DNA of 64,000 nucleotides from Capra hircus (lineage: Eukaryota > Chordata > Mammalia > Artiodactyla > Bovidae), in contig NC_030826.1 of the NCBI RefSeq assembly GCF_001704415.2, positions 57,059,362 through 57,123,361 on the forward strand, in the 5' to 3' direction. The notes beneath the pieces were generated by a model, which did not search any database, had not been told where the DNA came from, and worked only from the letters and a program-made list of their open reading frames with translations. Numbering within the stretch: the first letter of the stretch is position 1; each line of letters starts with the position of its first letter. Position numbers and translations under genes: made by a program. Of this stretch, positions 42,540 through 53,675 are shown piece by piece.

Positions 42540-43528
42540 GTAAGTCAGCGTGTCATTAAATCTTGGGAATGGGGCTCCCGGGGCTCGTGGGGAAGACGGA
42601 ATGGCGTGGAGGGGGGAGGCTGGGAAAGGGCAGGGGAGGAGCCGTCCCGAGGAGGCGGCGTGCCAGCTGTGGAAGCGCGAGCCGGGGAACCAGGAGGGTG
42701 CTGAACTCTGGACTCCATCCCCATGAATCTGAGATGGTTTCAGGAGCAGGGACAGTTAGCTTGGTCGTCAGTGGGCCCCCTGGAGACCCGGGGGAGGCAT
42801 GAAATGTTGGGGAAAGTGTGTGCGTGAGAGGGTTACAGCCACCCCTGGGGCTCAGGGGCCAGTGGCAAGAGCCCACCAGGAGCTGGGGAGCTCGTTGTTA
42901 AAGAAGGGTGCCGACTGCCTGCACTCAGCTGGCACATAAGAGGCGCCACTTGCAGTCGGAGCTGAGCCATCCTCGCTGATGAGAACACAGGCTCTCTGCC
43001 CAGGCTCCCGCCTCAAAGTGCCCCTGTCCATCGCCAGAGACTGCCCCCCACCCTGCAGGAGAGAGGCAAGCCTCTCAGCGGCAGAGTGCGGAGGGGAACA
43101 AACGGAAAGGGTGACTCCTTGAGTCTCCTTGACGGAGAAGCGTTTGTCTGGCCGAGACCGAAGGCAGGTTTCCCGGCCCTGATGGAGATGTCGGGTGGGG
43201 TAGGGTGGGGGAGCGGGCGTTCTCCCCGGCCCCGCTAGCCCCACACACACACACCACCCCCGGGAGGCAGATGAGGTGGGGAGTCACCGAGTCCGTGGGA
43301 TGGGGCCAGAGCTTCCCGCAGCGGCCGAGCGCCATGCCGCCTGCGGGAGCCAGATGTTCACGTCTTCCACATCTGCACAGCTGCTGCTCCACAAGCCGGC
43401 TCATTTATCACCCACGGTCCCGCGGGGACGTCCCCGCCAGCAGCGCGAGGAGGGTGCCAGCCAGTGCAGGACCTTCCCATGTCCTTCCTCTGATCCCAGC
43501 CTCTGTCTTCCAGGGCCCAGAAAGCCCA
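42540..43528. other. Intronic unique GC-rich sequence
   Basis: Nothing recognised; CpG-containing patch around 43200-43460. Confidence 0.55.
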
Positions 43529-43733
43529 GTTGTTGATGAGTCACTAAGACGTGTCTTTTTCAACCTCAAGGACTCTAGCCTGCCAGGCTCCTCTGTCCTT
43601 GGGATGCTCCAGGCAAGGATACTGGAGTGGGTTGCCATTTGCTCCTCCAGAGGATCTTCTTGACCCAGGGAGAGAACCCACGTCTCCTGCATTGGCAGGT
43701 GGATTCTTTACCACCAAGCCCCTTGGGAAGCTG
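43529..43733 (-). mobile_element. Bov-tA SINE with 11-bp target duplication
   Basis: Full-length minus-strand copy flanked by cagaaagccca at 43518-43528 and 43734-43744. Confidence 0.95.
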
Positions 43734-43744
43734 CAGAAAGCCCA

Positions 43745-44814
43745 AAACATTCCCCAGTCCCGACCTGCCCATGCCTGGGCCTTCTGGCACCTGCAGAACC
43801 CCTTCCCATATTGGCAGTGACCCCCTCCCCCAGACCAGGCCCCTGTCTGCCGAGAAAGAGACCTGGATGCGAGGAGTAGAGTTCCAGTCTGCGTGCTGAC
43901 CCATGAGGGTCACAGGTGTGACTTCTGACATTGATTTGAGCCAGGGTCTTGCTCATCCTGGCATCCTGGGGGCCCAGCCCACAGTCTGGGGCTGCTGTTT
44001 CTATGGGAAAAGGAGCCATCAGAGGGGGTGTTTTTCTCCATGTATTTTCCAGTGTTCTGAAAACCTGGAGTCTAATGGAATCGAGCCATTTGGTCCGAGT
44101 CAAGGTCAGGCATCTCCCTGGGTGACTCAGTTGACCCTGAGCCCGAGGTTGGAGCCTTCCTCCCCCGACTCTGCTCTGCCTTCCTCTCCCAGCACCAGCC
44201 TCCTCCCGGCCAGCCCAGGTGGTGGTGGGGGCAGGGGGGTCGTTCGCTCTCTGCCCCCTCCCCCAGCCCTCCGGGGGGCCCACAAGAAACAGGCAGGGTT
44301 CCCTCGGCCCTCCCATGTCTGCCCGAGCCTCCTCCACACCATTGTCTGTTTCCTCCCACCCCGTTGCCCCTCGCCCCCTGCTCTCAGGATTTGTGCTGGA
44401 TTGAGAGCAGAATCAGCTGATTTTCAGCTAATTTCTCCTCCCACGAGTGACTGCACTTCAAATCCTGGTGGTTGTCGCTGACACAAATCCCCTAGCTGCC
44501 GGCCTGCCAGCCAATTTCCTGGGAGCAATTGCGACTTCACCCACCTCCAGCAGCGTCTCCCTCATCTGTCTCGCCCTCCGCTCCCCACTCCCACGCCCTC
44601 ACCCCCTCTCTGCTCAGGGCAGGCAGCCTCTTCGCATCCCTCATCCCTCGGGGAACATCCATGCTCTTTGGAGATGGAGATGGAGAGAGCAAAGGCCAGT
44701 GACCCCCAGAGTTGCCCCCTGCCCAGGTGTCAGCCAGGTGACCTCACTTGGACCACCACAGCTCTTGACAAGTTCGTACCTGGCTGGTGGTCCCACTGGG
44801 TCCTGATCAGAGCT
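43745..44814. other. Intronic unique sequence
   Basis: 44390-44540 is a balanced-composition patch with aatcagctgattttcagctaattt; otherwise nothing recognised. Confidence 0.5.
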
Positions 44815-45205
44815 GCACCATGCAACGGAATTGTAATATGAGCCACATATGCAATTTAAAATTTGCCAGTAGCTCACTGTTTCAGAAGGAAAAAGGAATT
44901 GGTGAAATTAATTACACTTTATTTAACCCAATATATCCAAAATATTATCAGCTGAACATACCATCAAGATAGAAAATATTAATGAGATACTTTACACTGG
45001 TTTTTTTTTAAGTCTTTGAAAATCCGTGTGTATTTTACACTTAAAGCACATCTCCTCAAATTTGGATGCTGGATTTTCAACTGGAATACGTGATCTGTAT
45101 TTAGATTTCATAAAATGTACAGCTAGAAAGGTGGGATCGGAAGCCCAAGTTGTTCTATACATACTTAGAAGTGTTCTAATAACTGACTCGGGGATCTGCT
45201 TTTAA
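44815..45205. repeat. Ancient AT-rich interspersed element, unclassified
   Basis: 'tatttaacccaatatatccaaaatattatcag' and 'gtgtgtattttacacttaaagcacatctc' match a widespread old mammalian element I recognise (probably a non-autonomous DNA transposon) but cannot name. Confidence 0.55.
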
Positions 45206-45447
45206 TCAGATAAAATTCAATCCCCTTCCATAGGGACATCGGTCACTCAAGAGCTCACGGCCCCCTGTGGTTCTCCCCCCACCCCCATGTTGGATGGGGC
45301 AGGTCGGCCCCGGGCTCGTGGGCAGCTGGAAGCCGGCCCAGGGCAGAGGGGCAGCTTGTCTCCGTGCCCTCCACCTGCTTGGCCTGTGGTCCAGTCACAT
45401 GGTCCCCGAGCCACAGTTTCCTCATCTGGACGCCTGTGGCAAAGCAT

Positions 45448-45679
45448 GGGCTTTCCCGATGGCTCAGCGGGTAAAGAACCCGCCTGCAATGCAGGAGACG
45501 CAAGAGACATGGGTCCGATCCCTGGGTTGGGAAGATCCCCTGGAGGAGGAAATAGCAGCCTGCTGTGTTATTCTTGCCTGGAAAATCCCACGGACAGAGG
45601 AGCCTGGTGGGCTACAGTCCACAGGGTCACAAAGAGTAGGACGCGACTAAGCACGCACGCACACACCCAACATGATGCT
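45448..45679 (+). mobile_element. Bov-tA SINE with 13-bp target duplication
   Basis: Full-length copy flanked by tgtggcaaagcat at 45435-45447 and 45680-45692. Confidence 0.95.
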
Positions 45680-45692
45680 TGTGGCAAAGCAT

Positions 45693-46688
45693 TGTTGGGA
45701 GGATTCAGTGAAGTGACGGCGAAGAACGGGTCGAAGTGGGTGCCCCCCACCATACCTATCATCAAAACTGTCCTGGGGCAGCTGGCTGAGACCCAGCTTC
45801 ACCCCTGGGTGGGGACCCCCCAGCTTCCTCCTGTGCCAGGGCCCCACCCACATCACAAGCTCGCCTGGAAGATGATGGCGCTTGCCTTGCCTGCAGCTTT
45901 TCCAGGGGATCCCTGGGGCCCCGTTCACTCCACTGCCCAGAGCGGATGCCCTGCATCCTGTGCCTGCCCCCTCCCCCTGGCCGGCCTCCTGGAGACCTGG
46001 AGTCAGCCCACCCCCACCCCTGACAAAGAGCCCCTGGCGGTCAGGTGCGCCCTCCCAGGGCGGGTCCACCTGGGCGGTCCATCTGCTTTCCCCTCACACC
46101 GAGAGCCTCCCTTTACACCACTCACATGGGCCGGGCACCATCCAGGCACCGCTGTTCCCTCGTTAACAGCAGTCCCGGAGGCAGGCTGCTACTCCCCTCC
46201 ACGAGTTACAGATGAGAAAGCTGAGGAAACAGGTGAAGAGGTGAAGCAATTTACTTCCCGGTGACACTCACTAATGATGCACGAGGCCGATAATGGGACC
46301 AGGTTTCCCTGCCTGCAACACTCAGCCCGTTGGCCACTCCCTGGATGTCTAGAGGCGCACACATCCCCCCGTTTTGGCGAGAAGCACCTGCTGTTGGCTC
46401 TTTCGACTCTGCAGAGGTCACCCAGCCCCCGGTCTTCACTTCCAGTCCTGGCCCCCTCCGGCTCCCCTGCTTTCTCAGGCCTTATCCCTGACGACCTCCC
46501 GGTTAGAAACCCACTTCCTCCACCCTGATTCTCCCTGATGCTCAGGGCTCAGCCCCACTGACCCCCTCCCTGGCACCTTGAAAACTGAGCTTCTAGAACC
46601 CTCCCTGTCTCACCCAGGTCTCCAGCCTCCTGCTTCCTCTTCCCCGGATGATGCCTGGTTCTCAGCCCTTTGTCCCTGCGTCCACTGT
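45693..46688. other. Intronic unique sequence
   Basis: GC-rich apart from the MIR fragment; a long open frame running on from the upstream Bov-tA has no protein motif. Confidence 0.55.
46125..46262 (-). repeat. MIR SINE fragment
   Basis: 'gagttacagatgagaaagctgaggaaacagg' is the reverse MIR core. Confidence 0.75.
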
Positions 46689-46790
46689 GTTCTTGCCTGG
46701 AGAATCCCAGGGACAGAGGAGCCTGGTGGGCTGCCGTCTATGGGGTCGCACAGAGTCGGACACGACTGAAGCGACTTAGCAGCAGCAGCC
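46689..46790 (+). mobile_element. Bov-A2 SINE, 3' monomer fragment
   Basis: 'tcttgcctggagaatcccaggg' to 'cgactgaagcgacttagcagcagcag' carries the Bov-A2-specific tail. Confidence 0.9.
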
Positions 46791-47004
46791 ACTGCCTCAC
46801 ACCTGGTGCCTGGGCTTCCCTGAGCCCCCCTTCCTATCTTCTCCGGGCACATCACCCCCCACCCCCGGGGAACTCCAGCGTCCTGCTCCTGAAGGCCCCC
46901 CTTGAGCACCTTCACTCTGACCTCCCGCCACCGTCCCCAGCCCATCTCCCTTCTTTGAAAACAGGGAGCCCGCAGCACAAGCAAGGAGAGCCGGAGTGGT
47001 GAAG

Positions 47005-47150
47005 GCCGAGCCTTGAGACCATGGCTGTGTGGCCTTGGGGAAGCCCCTTCACTACTCTGAGCCTCAGCTGCCTTTTCCCTAGAAAGGACACTATAATATA
47101 CATATCTCCCAGGGCTGGGGATAAGAATTTTAGGGCTTAACATTTCTCTG
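47005..47150 (+). repeat. MIR SINE fragment
   Basis: 'ggctgtgtggccttggggaagccccttcactactctgagcctcag' is forward MIR. Confidence 0.8.
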
Positions 47151-47370
47151 TAAAGAGGCCCCAGGTCGAGACGCTTTATCCTCACGTCTGCCCACCGCTC
47201 TGTGCCTGTGTACTCGCCTGGGGCCGACTCTCAGCTCCTAGCCCAGTTTGTAAATTCTCAGTAATCTGGCCCTGATCCGACCTCCCCCAGTCAGACCCGC
47301 CTTGCCTCCCCTAGTAGGCATGGAGAACGGAGCTCGCCTTCCACCTGCTCCAGTCTGCTGCCTGCTGTCT

Positions 47371-47574
47371 TTGTTGTTTAGTCTCCCGGTCGAGTCCGAC
47401 TCTGCAACCCCGTGGACTGTACCGAGGCTCCTCTGTCCATGGGATTTCGCAGGCAAGAGTACCAGGTTGGGTTGCCTTTTCCTTCTCCAGGGCACCTTCC
47501 CAACCCAGGGATCGAATTCACGTCTCCTGGATTGGCAGGCAGGTTCTTTACCGCTGAGTCACCTGGGAAGCCCA
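47371..47574 (-). mobile_element. Bov-tA SINE
   Basis: Full-length minus-strand copy ending 'gagtcacctgggaagccc', immediately abutting a + strand tail fragment. Confidence 0.93.
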
Positions 47575-47647
47575 TTGGACAGGGGAGCCTGGCGGGCTAC
47601 AGTCCATGGGGTCACAGAGTCGGACACAACTTAGCGACTGAACGACC
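47575..47647 (+). mobile_element. Bov-tA SINE, 3' tail fragment
   Basis: 'attggacaggggagcctggcggg' to 'cacaacttagcgactgaacg' in + orientation, with no head. Confidence 0.88.
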
Positions 47648-49384
47648 TCAAGAACCGATCCGTTGTTGGCTCCGGGTTAAGAAGGATTCTGAGGACATAA
47701 CGGGCTCCGCCAGGAGACGCCCTGACGGGTCAGGAGAGGGGGCTGGGGGCAGGGCGGCGTGTGGGCCAGGACCCTCACGTCTGCTGGGAGGCGCTCTCCC
47801 CCAACCCTTCCTGGCGCTCTGAGGCTACCTGGGCTTGGCACCCACCTTTACCTCCAGCTCCCCAGTTCGTCTCACCGGCACCCACACAGGGCCCCCATTC
47901 CGGAATGCTCTTCTCCCTTCTGGCTCCCTGAGTCCCTCTCCCGTCCCCCAGGCCCTGGAGGCTTTGCTGACCTCCTGAAGCCCTTAGTACCCATGTGCGC
48001 TTTCCCTCGGTCACGTGGCCCCCGAGAGTCATGACTTCACCTCCTGGTGGCCTCTGGTCACTTGGTCCAGGCTGAGCTGGGGGTGGGGGGAAGAAGCAAA
48101 AAAACCCCACCCCCGCCCCAAGCACAGCAGACAACTCCCCGGAGGAGGGGCTGTCACCTGGTGAGCACCTACTAGGGGCCAGGCACTCTGCACCAGCCCC
48201 TGACCAACTTAGCCTCGCCCCAGGATCCTCCCTCCAGGCGCCTGTGGCAGCCACCTTTAATCTCATGAATGTCTAAGCGCTGATCTGACTTCTCTCAGAC
48301 TGCACGCCAGGGGGACAGAGCCCTGCCCATCTCCCCTGGTGGGGAATCCCTGTGCCTGGCACACAGCCTGGCGCTTACTGAGCCCTTGGCCAGAGAAGGT
48401 TTGTCGAGTCAGGGGCTGAACCCACACAACCCTGAGAGGCAGTGACTTCTAACCCCTGTTTTGCAGCTGAGAAAACAGACTTGGGGGGTGAGGAGAGCAG
48501 CCAGAGTCATGCCCAGGATGCCCGGGGTGGAGGGGGCGGGGGTGGGTCAAGGTTCTGAACCAGGTCTTCCTGAGCCCCAGGCCCTCCTTTGCTGAATCCA
48601 GAAGGGGCCCCTTCCCTCGAGCCGTGCCAGCTGCCACCTGGGCCTGGACAAGGCCCCAGGGCCCTCGAGGGGCTGTCCGTCTCCTCTTTAAGCTCCTGAA
48701 GCCAACATGGCAGCCCCAGGTCCGGCGGGGCAGGGTGGGGCACCCCCACATTTTTAAACTCCAGGGGCTCTGTTTACCCACCAGGGCCGCGGGGCTCTGA
48801 CTGTCTGTCTCCTCCGTGAGCCCCATTAATCTGGGCCTCGGAACCTGTGCGGCCCGGCGTGTCATAAACAACGCAGAGCACACTTTTATGGATTCGGCTA
48901 TATCAGCAGCTTTCAATCCGATCGCTCTTTATGGCACCTACATGAGGCTTTTATATTGTTGCAATTATTTTGGTTTATACGCTTCCTTTCTTTCCCCCTT
49001 CATTTTACTTTATTTTTTACTTTTTATTCCCATTCTGTCAGGGCCTTTCCCAGCAAGGCCTGGGAGGCCCAGCAGGAAAACCTTTCCCCGAGGGCTGACC
49101 GGGCGATCTGACTTCCCCATAAAGGATGTACATTTGCCATTGACCCGGGGCCGTGTGAGTCATTATGGCCTGCCACCTCCGGAGCCTCCTGGACAGGCGC
49201 CAACTGGATGGATTTGTAATGAGAGAAAAAGTCCTCCGGGCTTGTATTTTCAGGAGCCAGGGAGCAGGTGTACAGGACACAGTGGAGTTTCTGCAGTACG
49301 GGGCTTGGGCTGACCACAAAGAGAAGAGCCTGGCCCCTTCTCAAAAGACTCAAAGAATAAAGCAGCAAAGTCTCCTGCCTTTAC
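47648..49384. other. Intronic unique sequence with an AT-rich island
   Basis: GC-rich to about 48810. 48815-49030 is AT-rich and repeat-free with ccattaatctg, gtcataaacaac, cttttatgg and ctttatggc. The rest shows nothing. Confidence 0.45.
48380..48500 (-). repeat. MIR SINE fragment
   Basis: 'cttctaacccctgttttgcagctgagaaaacag' resembles the reverse MIR core. Confidence 0.6.
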
Positions 49385-49604
49385 TGGGTGTCCCTAATGG
49401 CCCAGTAGGTAAAGAATCCATCTGTCAATACAGGAGACACAGGAGATGCGGGTTTGTTCCTTGGATCAGGAAGATTCCCCTGGAGGAGAAAATGGTAACC
49501 CACTCCAGTCTTCTTGCCTGGAGAACCCCATGGACAGAGGAGCCTGGTGAGCTACAGTCCATGGGGTCACAAAGAGTCGGGCATGACTGAGCGACTGACA
49601 CTTT
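49385..49604 (+). mobile_element. Bov-tA SINE
   Basis: Full-length copy, 'gggtgtccctaatggcccagtagg' to 'gactgagcgactgacactttt'. Confidence 0.93.
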
Positions 49605-49616
49605 TATTTCGTGTCA

Positions 49617-49805
49617 TTTTTAGTTAATTTTTCTTGGAGTTTATCGTTGCTTTCCAGTCTTATGTTAGTCTCTGCTGTGCAACAAGGTGGATCAGCCCTG
49701 TGTATACATCTCCCCCTTCTTTGGATTTCCTTCCTGTTCAGGTGGCCACAGGCCTCCGATAGAGGCCCCTGTTTGTACAGCACGTTCTCAGTAGTCATCT
49801 GTTTT
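49617..49805 (-). mobile_element. Antisense L1 tail
   Basis: 'ttagtctctgctgtgcaacaaggtggatcagccctgtgtatacatctcccc' is the reverse L1 3' end. Confidence 0.75.
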
Positions 49806-50372
49806 ATCGTGCTGGACTTTGGGCTCACCCTGACGCAGCAGGACCTCCTCTTAACTTGACCGCACTTGCAAAGCCCCTCTCTGCAAATAAGGGGATATTC
49901 ACAGCTGTCATGAACATGAACTTGAGGGACAGTATTCAGCCCAGTATGGGGAGTTTGCATTCTGGTGGAAGAGATGGCAAGCTTCTTCTGGTGAAGAAGC
50001 AAGCTGACGAGATGTGGTCGGCTTACTGACAACGTATTGTCCTTGTCACGGCATTTATGCAGCTGGAAGGAAGGATTCTGAAGGCCAAAATAAGCCAGGA
50101 CAGGGGATGAGGAGGAGAGCATGGCTGCATTATGGGGGGACGTGGGTTGCATCCTGAGGTCTCCCGTGGGCTCTGCCTGGATGCTGTGCAGAGACCCACC
50201 AGCAGAGGAGGATGGAAGGGGGGAGGGTCCCTGGGGTCAGCACCTGGAGGCTCAGCTCTGGGGCTGCGAGGCGTCTGCCCACCCCCCCCCATTAGGACAG
50301 AGGTCTCCCACAGCGTCCCTCTGGCGCGGGTGGGGCTCAGATGGGATTCCCAGCGTCTGTTCCTCTCCCCAG
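49806..50372. other. Intron end before the Ig3 first exon
   Basis: Nothing recognised apart from the acceptor. Confidence 0.6.
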
Positions 50373-50484
50373 ATGTCAGCGGCCCTGCAGACCCCATCGC
50401 TCCAGCCATCATCATTCCTCCCAAGAACACCAGCGTGGTGGCCGGGACCTCGGAGGTGACTATGGAGTGTGTGGCCAATGCCAG
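50373..50484 (+). CDS. SDK2: SDK2 exon, first half of Ig domain 3
   Basis: The exon is 112 bases. Two bases complete Asn, 36 codons follow, and AG of an Arg codon ends it. It encodes the linker and A-B strands of Ig3: the proline-rich APAIIIPPKNTS segment with an NTS sequon (residues 18-20), then SEVTMECVANA with the B-strand cysteine (residue 32). The acceptor is ctctccccag and the donor is CCAG|gtgggt. It opens the compact part of the gene; the next exon is only 845 bases away. Confidence 0.95.
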
Positions 50485-50818
50485 GTGGGTCCTGCCTCCG
50501 CCCCTCCCCCTTAACCCCAGCGGGCGCTCCTGATGAGGGCTCCAAGGAGACCAGGTGGAATTCACAAAGGTCCAGAAATGTCCTGTGAGGACCCATGAAA
50601 GAAGATGGGGTATTTAGCCTGGAGGAGGGGTGATGGGCTGGTGGTCAGAGAGCTGCCGGACGCAAGCAGGGCCCACCCGAGAGGAGAGGATCCCGGCCCA
50701 GGACACCTGGGGTTGGTGGGGGGTCCACTCACGTCCAACATCCAGAGCAGCCTGGGGAGCGGCTGCTCGCCTCTGCTGCCGCGGCCTCCTTGTATGAAGG
50801 CGGGGGCAAGAGGAAAGC

Positions 50819-50952
50819 TGGACTTTGCTGCTGGTCCAGTGGCTAAGACTCCACGCTCCCAAAGCAGCGGGCCTGGGCTCGATCCCTGGTCAGGGAACTA
50901 GATCCCACATGCTGCAATTAAAGATTCCTGCATGCTGCAACTGAGACCCCGG
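50819..50952 (+). mobile_element. CHR-type SINE
   Basis: 'gactttgctgctggtccagtggctaagactcc' head and 'gctcgatccctggtcaggg' B-box. It sits in the 845-base intron between the two Ig3 exons. Confidence 0.9.
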
Positions 50953-51084
50953 ATGTGCATTTCCGGACTTCCACACTTTCCCATCCACTGACTTACACTG
51001 GACGGGGCAGAGCGGAGGCAGAGACACGTGGAAGGGCCAATTTCTGGCTCTCGAGAGCCCTCGAGCACGAGTTATCATGGGGCC

Positions 51085-51215
51085 AGGTCTCCCCTCACCA
51101 CAACCCCCGGGGAGCAGGGCATAGTTGTCCCCATTGTACAGACGTGGAAACTGAGGCCCAGAGCCCTGAAGGACTAGCCCACACAACGGCCTGCACCTAG
51201 GAAGTGTCAGGGGCA
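51085..51215 (-). repeat. MIR SINE fragment
   Basis: 'tccccattgtacagacgtggaaactgaggccc' is the reverse MIR core. It ends about 115 bases before an SDK2 acceptor site. Confidence 0.8.
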
Positions 51216-51329
51216 GGGCAAACTCAGGCGCCCGGCCCCTGGCGCCTGCATGCCTCACTATGCCCTGCCCTGCCTCCCGAGCCCCTGGGAGGCTCTGTAG
51301 CTGACCGCCTCGTCCCTCGGCCCGTCCAG

Positions 51330-51520
51330 GCCTCTGATCAAGCTGCACATCATTTGGAAGAAGGATGGGGCGCTGCTGTCTAGCGGCATCAGCGACTACA
51401 ACCGCCGGCTCACCATCCCCAACCCCACGGCCAGCGATGCCGGCTACTACGAGTGTGAGGCCGTCCTGCGGAGCAGCAGCGTCCCCTCCGTCATCCGTGG
51501 CGCCTACCTGTCCGTGCTGG
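51330..51520 (+). CDS. SDK2: SDK2 exon, second half of Ig domain 3
   Basis: The exon is 191 bases: one base completing Arg, 63 codons and one trailing base. It provides the core tryptophan (LHIIWKKDG), the E-strand RRLTIPNP, and the F-strand D-A-G-Y-Y-E-C motif that pairs with the cysteine of the previous exon. It ends in the G strand (RGAYLSVL). The acceptor cgtccag is preceded by a short pyrimidine-rich stretch, and the donor is G|gtgaga. The following intron is just 122 bases, the shortest in this part of the gene. Confidence 0.95.
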
Positions 51521-51642
51521 GTGAGACGGGGTGGGAGTGCTGGAGTCCTCCCGACGTGAAGGGGCAGCACGAGTGACCCGATCAGCAGCCATATCAGCAG
51601 GAGCATGGCTCTGATCCCCTCCCCCGGTCCCTCCTCCTGCAG

Positions 51643-51726
51643 AGCCACCTCAGTTTGTCAAGGAGCCAGAGAGACACATCACAGCGGAGATGGAAAAGGT
51701 GGTGGACATCCCCTGTCGCGCCAAAG
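51643..51726 (+). CDS. SDK2: SDK2 exon, first part of Ig domain 4
   Basis: At 84 bases this is the smallest exon here: two bases completing Glu, 27 codons and one trailing base of a Gly codon. It encodes PPQFVKEPERHITAEMEKVV and the B-strand VDIPCRAKG with the first Ig4 cysteine. Only 122 bases separate it from the preceding exon, and the acceptor has a strong C/T tract (ccctcctcctgcag). The donor AAAG|gtaacc lacks the usual G at intron position 5, so it is moderately weak. The phase 1 junction inside Ig4 differs from the phase 2 internal junctions of Ig2 and Ig3. Confidence 0.94.
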
Positions 51727-52354
51727 GTAACCTGGTGGCCTGGCTGGAGGGAGGCCTTCAACCTCTCCCCTCCCTGACACGGACTTTTCTAAAGCCCACC
51801 ACCCTCTCACCATTGCACAGAGTCAGTCTGGCTGTAAGCAGACACCCCAGGAAGCAAACAGAAAAAATTACCGTAATCTTAGGGCTGGAAATCAACCCCA
51901 TGTTACCATAACTTGAAGGTTACAAATGAATCCAAATTACCGTAATTTCAGGACAGGTGACAGACTCAAATTGCCCGTAATGTGAGAGCTGCGACAATGC
52001 GGTGTTGTCGTCATGTCAGAACTGCTAGGACGTGGCTGCGTCTCTGCCTGGGCTCTGCACCATTCTGCTTCGTCTCCTCCGACCGTTTCTACTTAACCCC
52101 CAGCCCCTCTCAGAGTTCTTGCACCCTTACCGCATTTCCCATCCTTCTCCTTTGAGTCCAGCTGAGCTAAAAGACACCCCAAAACCAGGGTGCAATCTGG
52201 GATAATGGGATGACAGGATGAGCAGAGAGGAGACTGTAACCCTGGCAGGAGGGAGGGCCCCGTGGAGGAGGAGGGGGCACACTGACCCCCATCCTGAGAT
52301 CACACACGGGGAAGACAGTGATTTATTGGACAAACATTTGGTGGGGGGTGGGCT
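51727..52354. other. Intronic sequence with short reiterated motif
   Basis: aattaccgtaat-like words recur at about 51867, 51936 and 51970; otherwise unrecognised. Confidence 0.4.
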
Positions 52355-52478
52355 TACCACGATCCCTGGGTCAGGAACTGCAGTATTCTTGCCTGGGGAA
52401 TCCCATGGACAGAGGAGCCTGGCGGGGTGCAGTCCATGGGGGTCCCAAAGAGTCGGACACGACTGAGTATCTGATACT
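52355..52478 (+). mobile_element. Bov-tA SINE, internally deleted
   Basis: 'gggcttaccacgatccctgggtcagga' then a jump to 'cagtattcttgcctggggaatcccatgg'; most of the head and the first half of the body are missing. Confidence 0.85.
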
Positions 52479-52599
52479 TTGAGCAACGTGTGCCGAGACT
52501 GTTTTCAGGGCTGGAGAGGCACAGAATGAACCCAAGAGCCAGATCCCTGCTATTACAGAACTGTGCGTTCTCGTGAAGGAGACAGACAAACCAATAAAC

Positions 52600-53300
52600 A
52601 AATAAAGATGCCTTATTTCATTTCATCTACAATGCCATGGGTTGTAAGATGCCCCATTATTTTATGCGCCACTAAGAAAGAAAAAAGGCTGCCAATTAAA
52701 TTATGACATGCTGTCGGTTGTAAGACACATCCTCATCTCAGAGACATTACGATGCGAACAAAGGCGTAGCTTGGAGTGGGTGAAATACGGGTGTCGGGGT
52801 TGAAAGGTGCGGGGGAAGGAGAAGCAGGCAGGCTGATGGGCTCGGCGCTGGAGGGTGGTCATTCGAACGGAGCCTGGGGAGCTTTTCTGTGGAAGTCACC
52901 TTTGAGCAGAGATGCAGAGGGAGAGATGGGGGGGGCAGGGCACGTGGGGAAGGGGTGCCAGGCTGGGGACACAGCTCGGGCAAGGCTGAGGGGTTAGGAG
53001 GAGCCCCCACACTCCTCCCTGTGCGGACCAGGCAGGACGGGGCTTCTGAAGAAACCCCCATTCCACCTGTGAACCCCTAGACACTGGGCTTGTGCTCACC
53101 TGGGTTTGGAAAGGCCGGCTGGAGGTTCCCAGAGCATACAGAAGACTCCACTAAATATCCCAGGAGAAAATACAGTATGTCCAGCCTTTCCAAGCTGAAC
53201 TAACCCCGGGAACTTGTAAATTTGCTTGGAATGCCTACTCTATGAGAATTTGAGAATCTAAGAACAACTTTCCCCGCTTCCAAGACCACTAGTGGCACCT
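52600..53300. other. Intronic sequence, partly an unclassified old repeat
   Basis: ggttgtaagatgcccc (about 52640) and ggttgtaagacacatcc (about 52715) are two related words, suggesting an old element. 52750-53300 shows nothing. Confidence 0.4.
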
Positions 53301-53312
53301 CTGAGAAGGTTC

Positions 53313-53540
53313 GGGCTTTCCCAGTGGCTCAGCGGGGAAAGAATCCGCCTGCAGGGCTGGAGCCACAGGAGACACAGGTTTGATCCCTGGGTCGGGAAGC
53401 TCCCCTGGAAGAGGGCATGGCAACCCACTCCAGTATTCTTGCCTGGAGGATCGCCATGGACAGAGGAGTCTGGCAGGCTACAGTCCATGGGGTTGCAAAA
53501 AGTCGGACAAGGCTGAAGCAACTTAGCACGCAAGCACGCA
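53313..53540 (+). mobile_element. Bov-tA SINE with 12-bp target duplication
   Basis: Full-length copy flanked by ctgagaaggttc at 53301-53312 and 53541-53552. It inserted about 135 bases upstream of an SDK2 exon. Confidence 0.95.
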
Positions 53541-53675
53541 CTGAGAAGGTTCTAGAAACCAGAACACACCAGGGATTCCCCCCCCCCCCGCACCTTAAGG
53601 ACTTGCGGCCCCAGCCTCCCTCCGGGGCCAGGGCATCCCTCACAGGTGGCTGATGGTGGGCGCTCGACCCCCCAG

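Noticed and set aside
45287..46264. 325-codon sense frame
   Set aside because: It starts in unique intron, reads through a Bov-tA SINE ('CYSCLENPTDRGAWWATVHR' type translation) and has no motif.
50890..51648. 252-codon antisense frame over two SDK2 exons
   Set aside because: It is the mirror of real exons and runs through intron and splice sites, with no protein similarity recognised.
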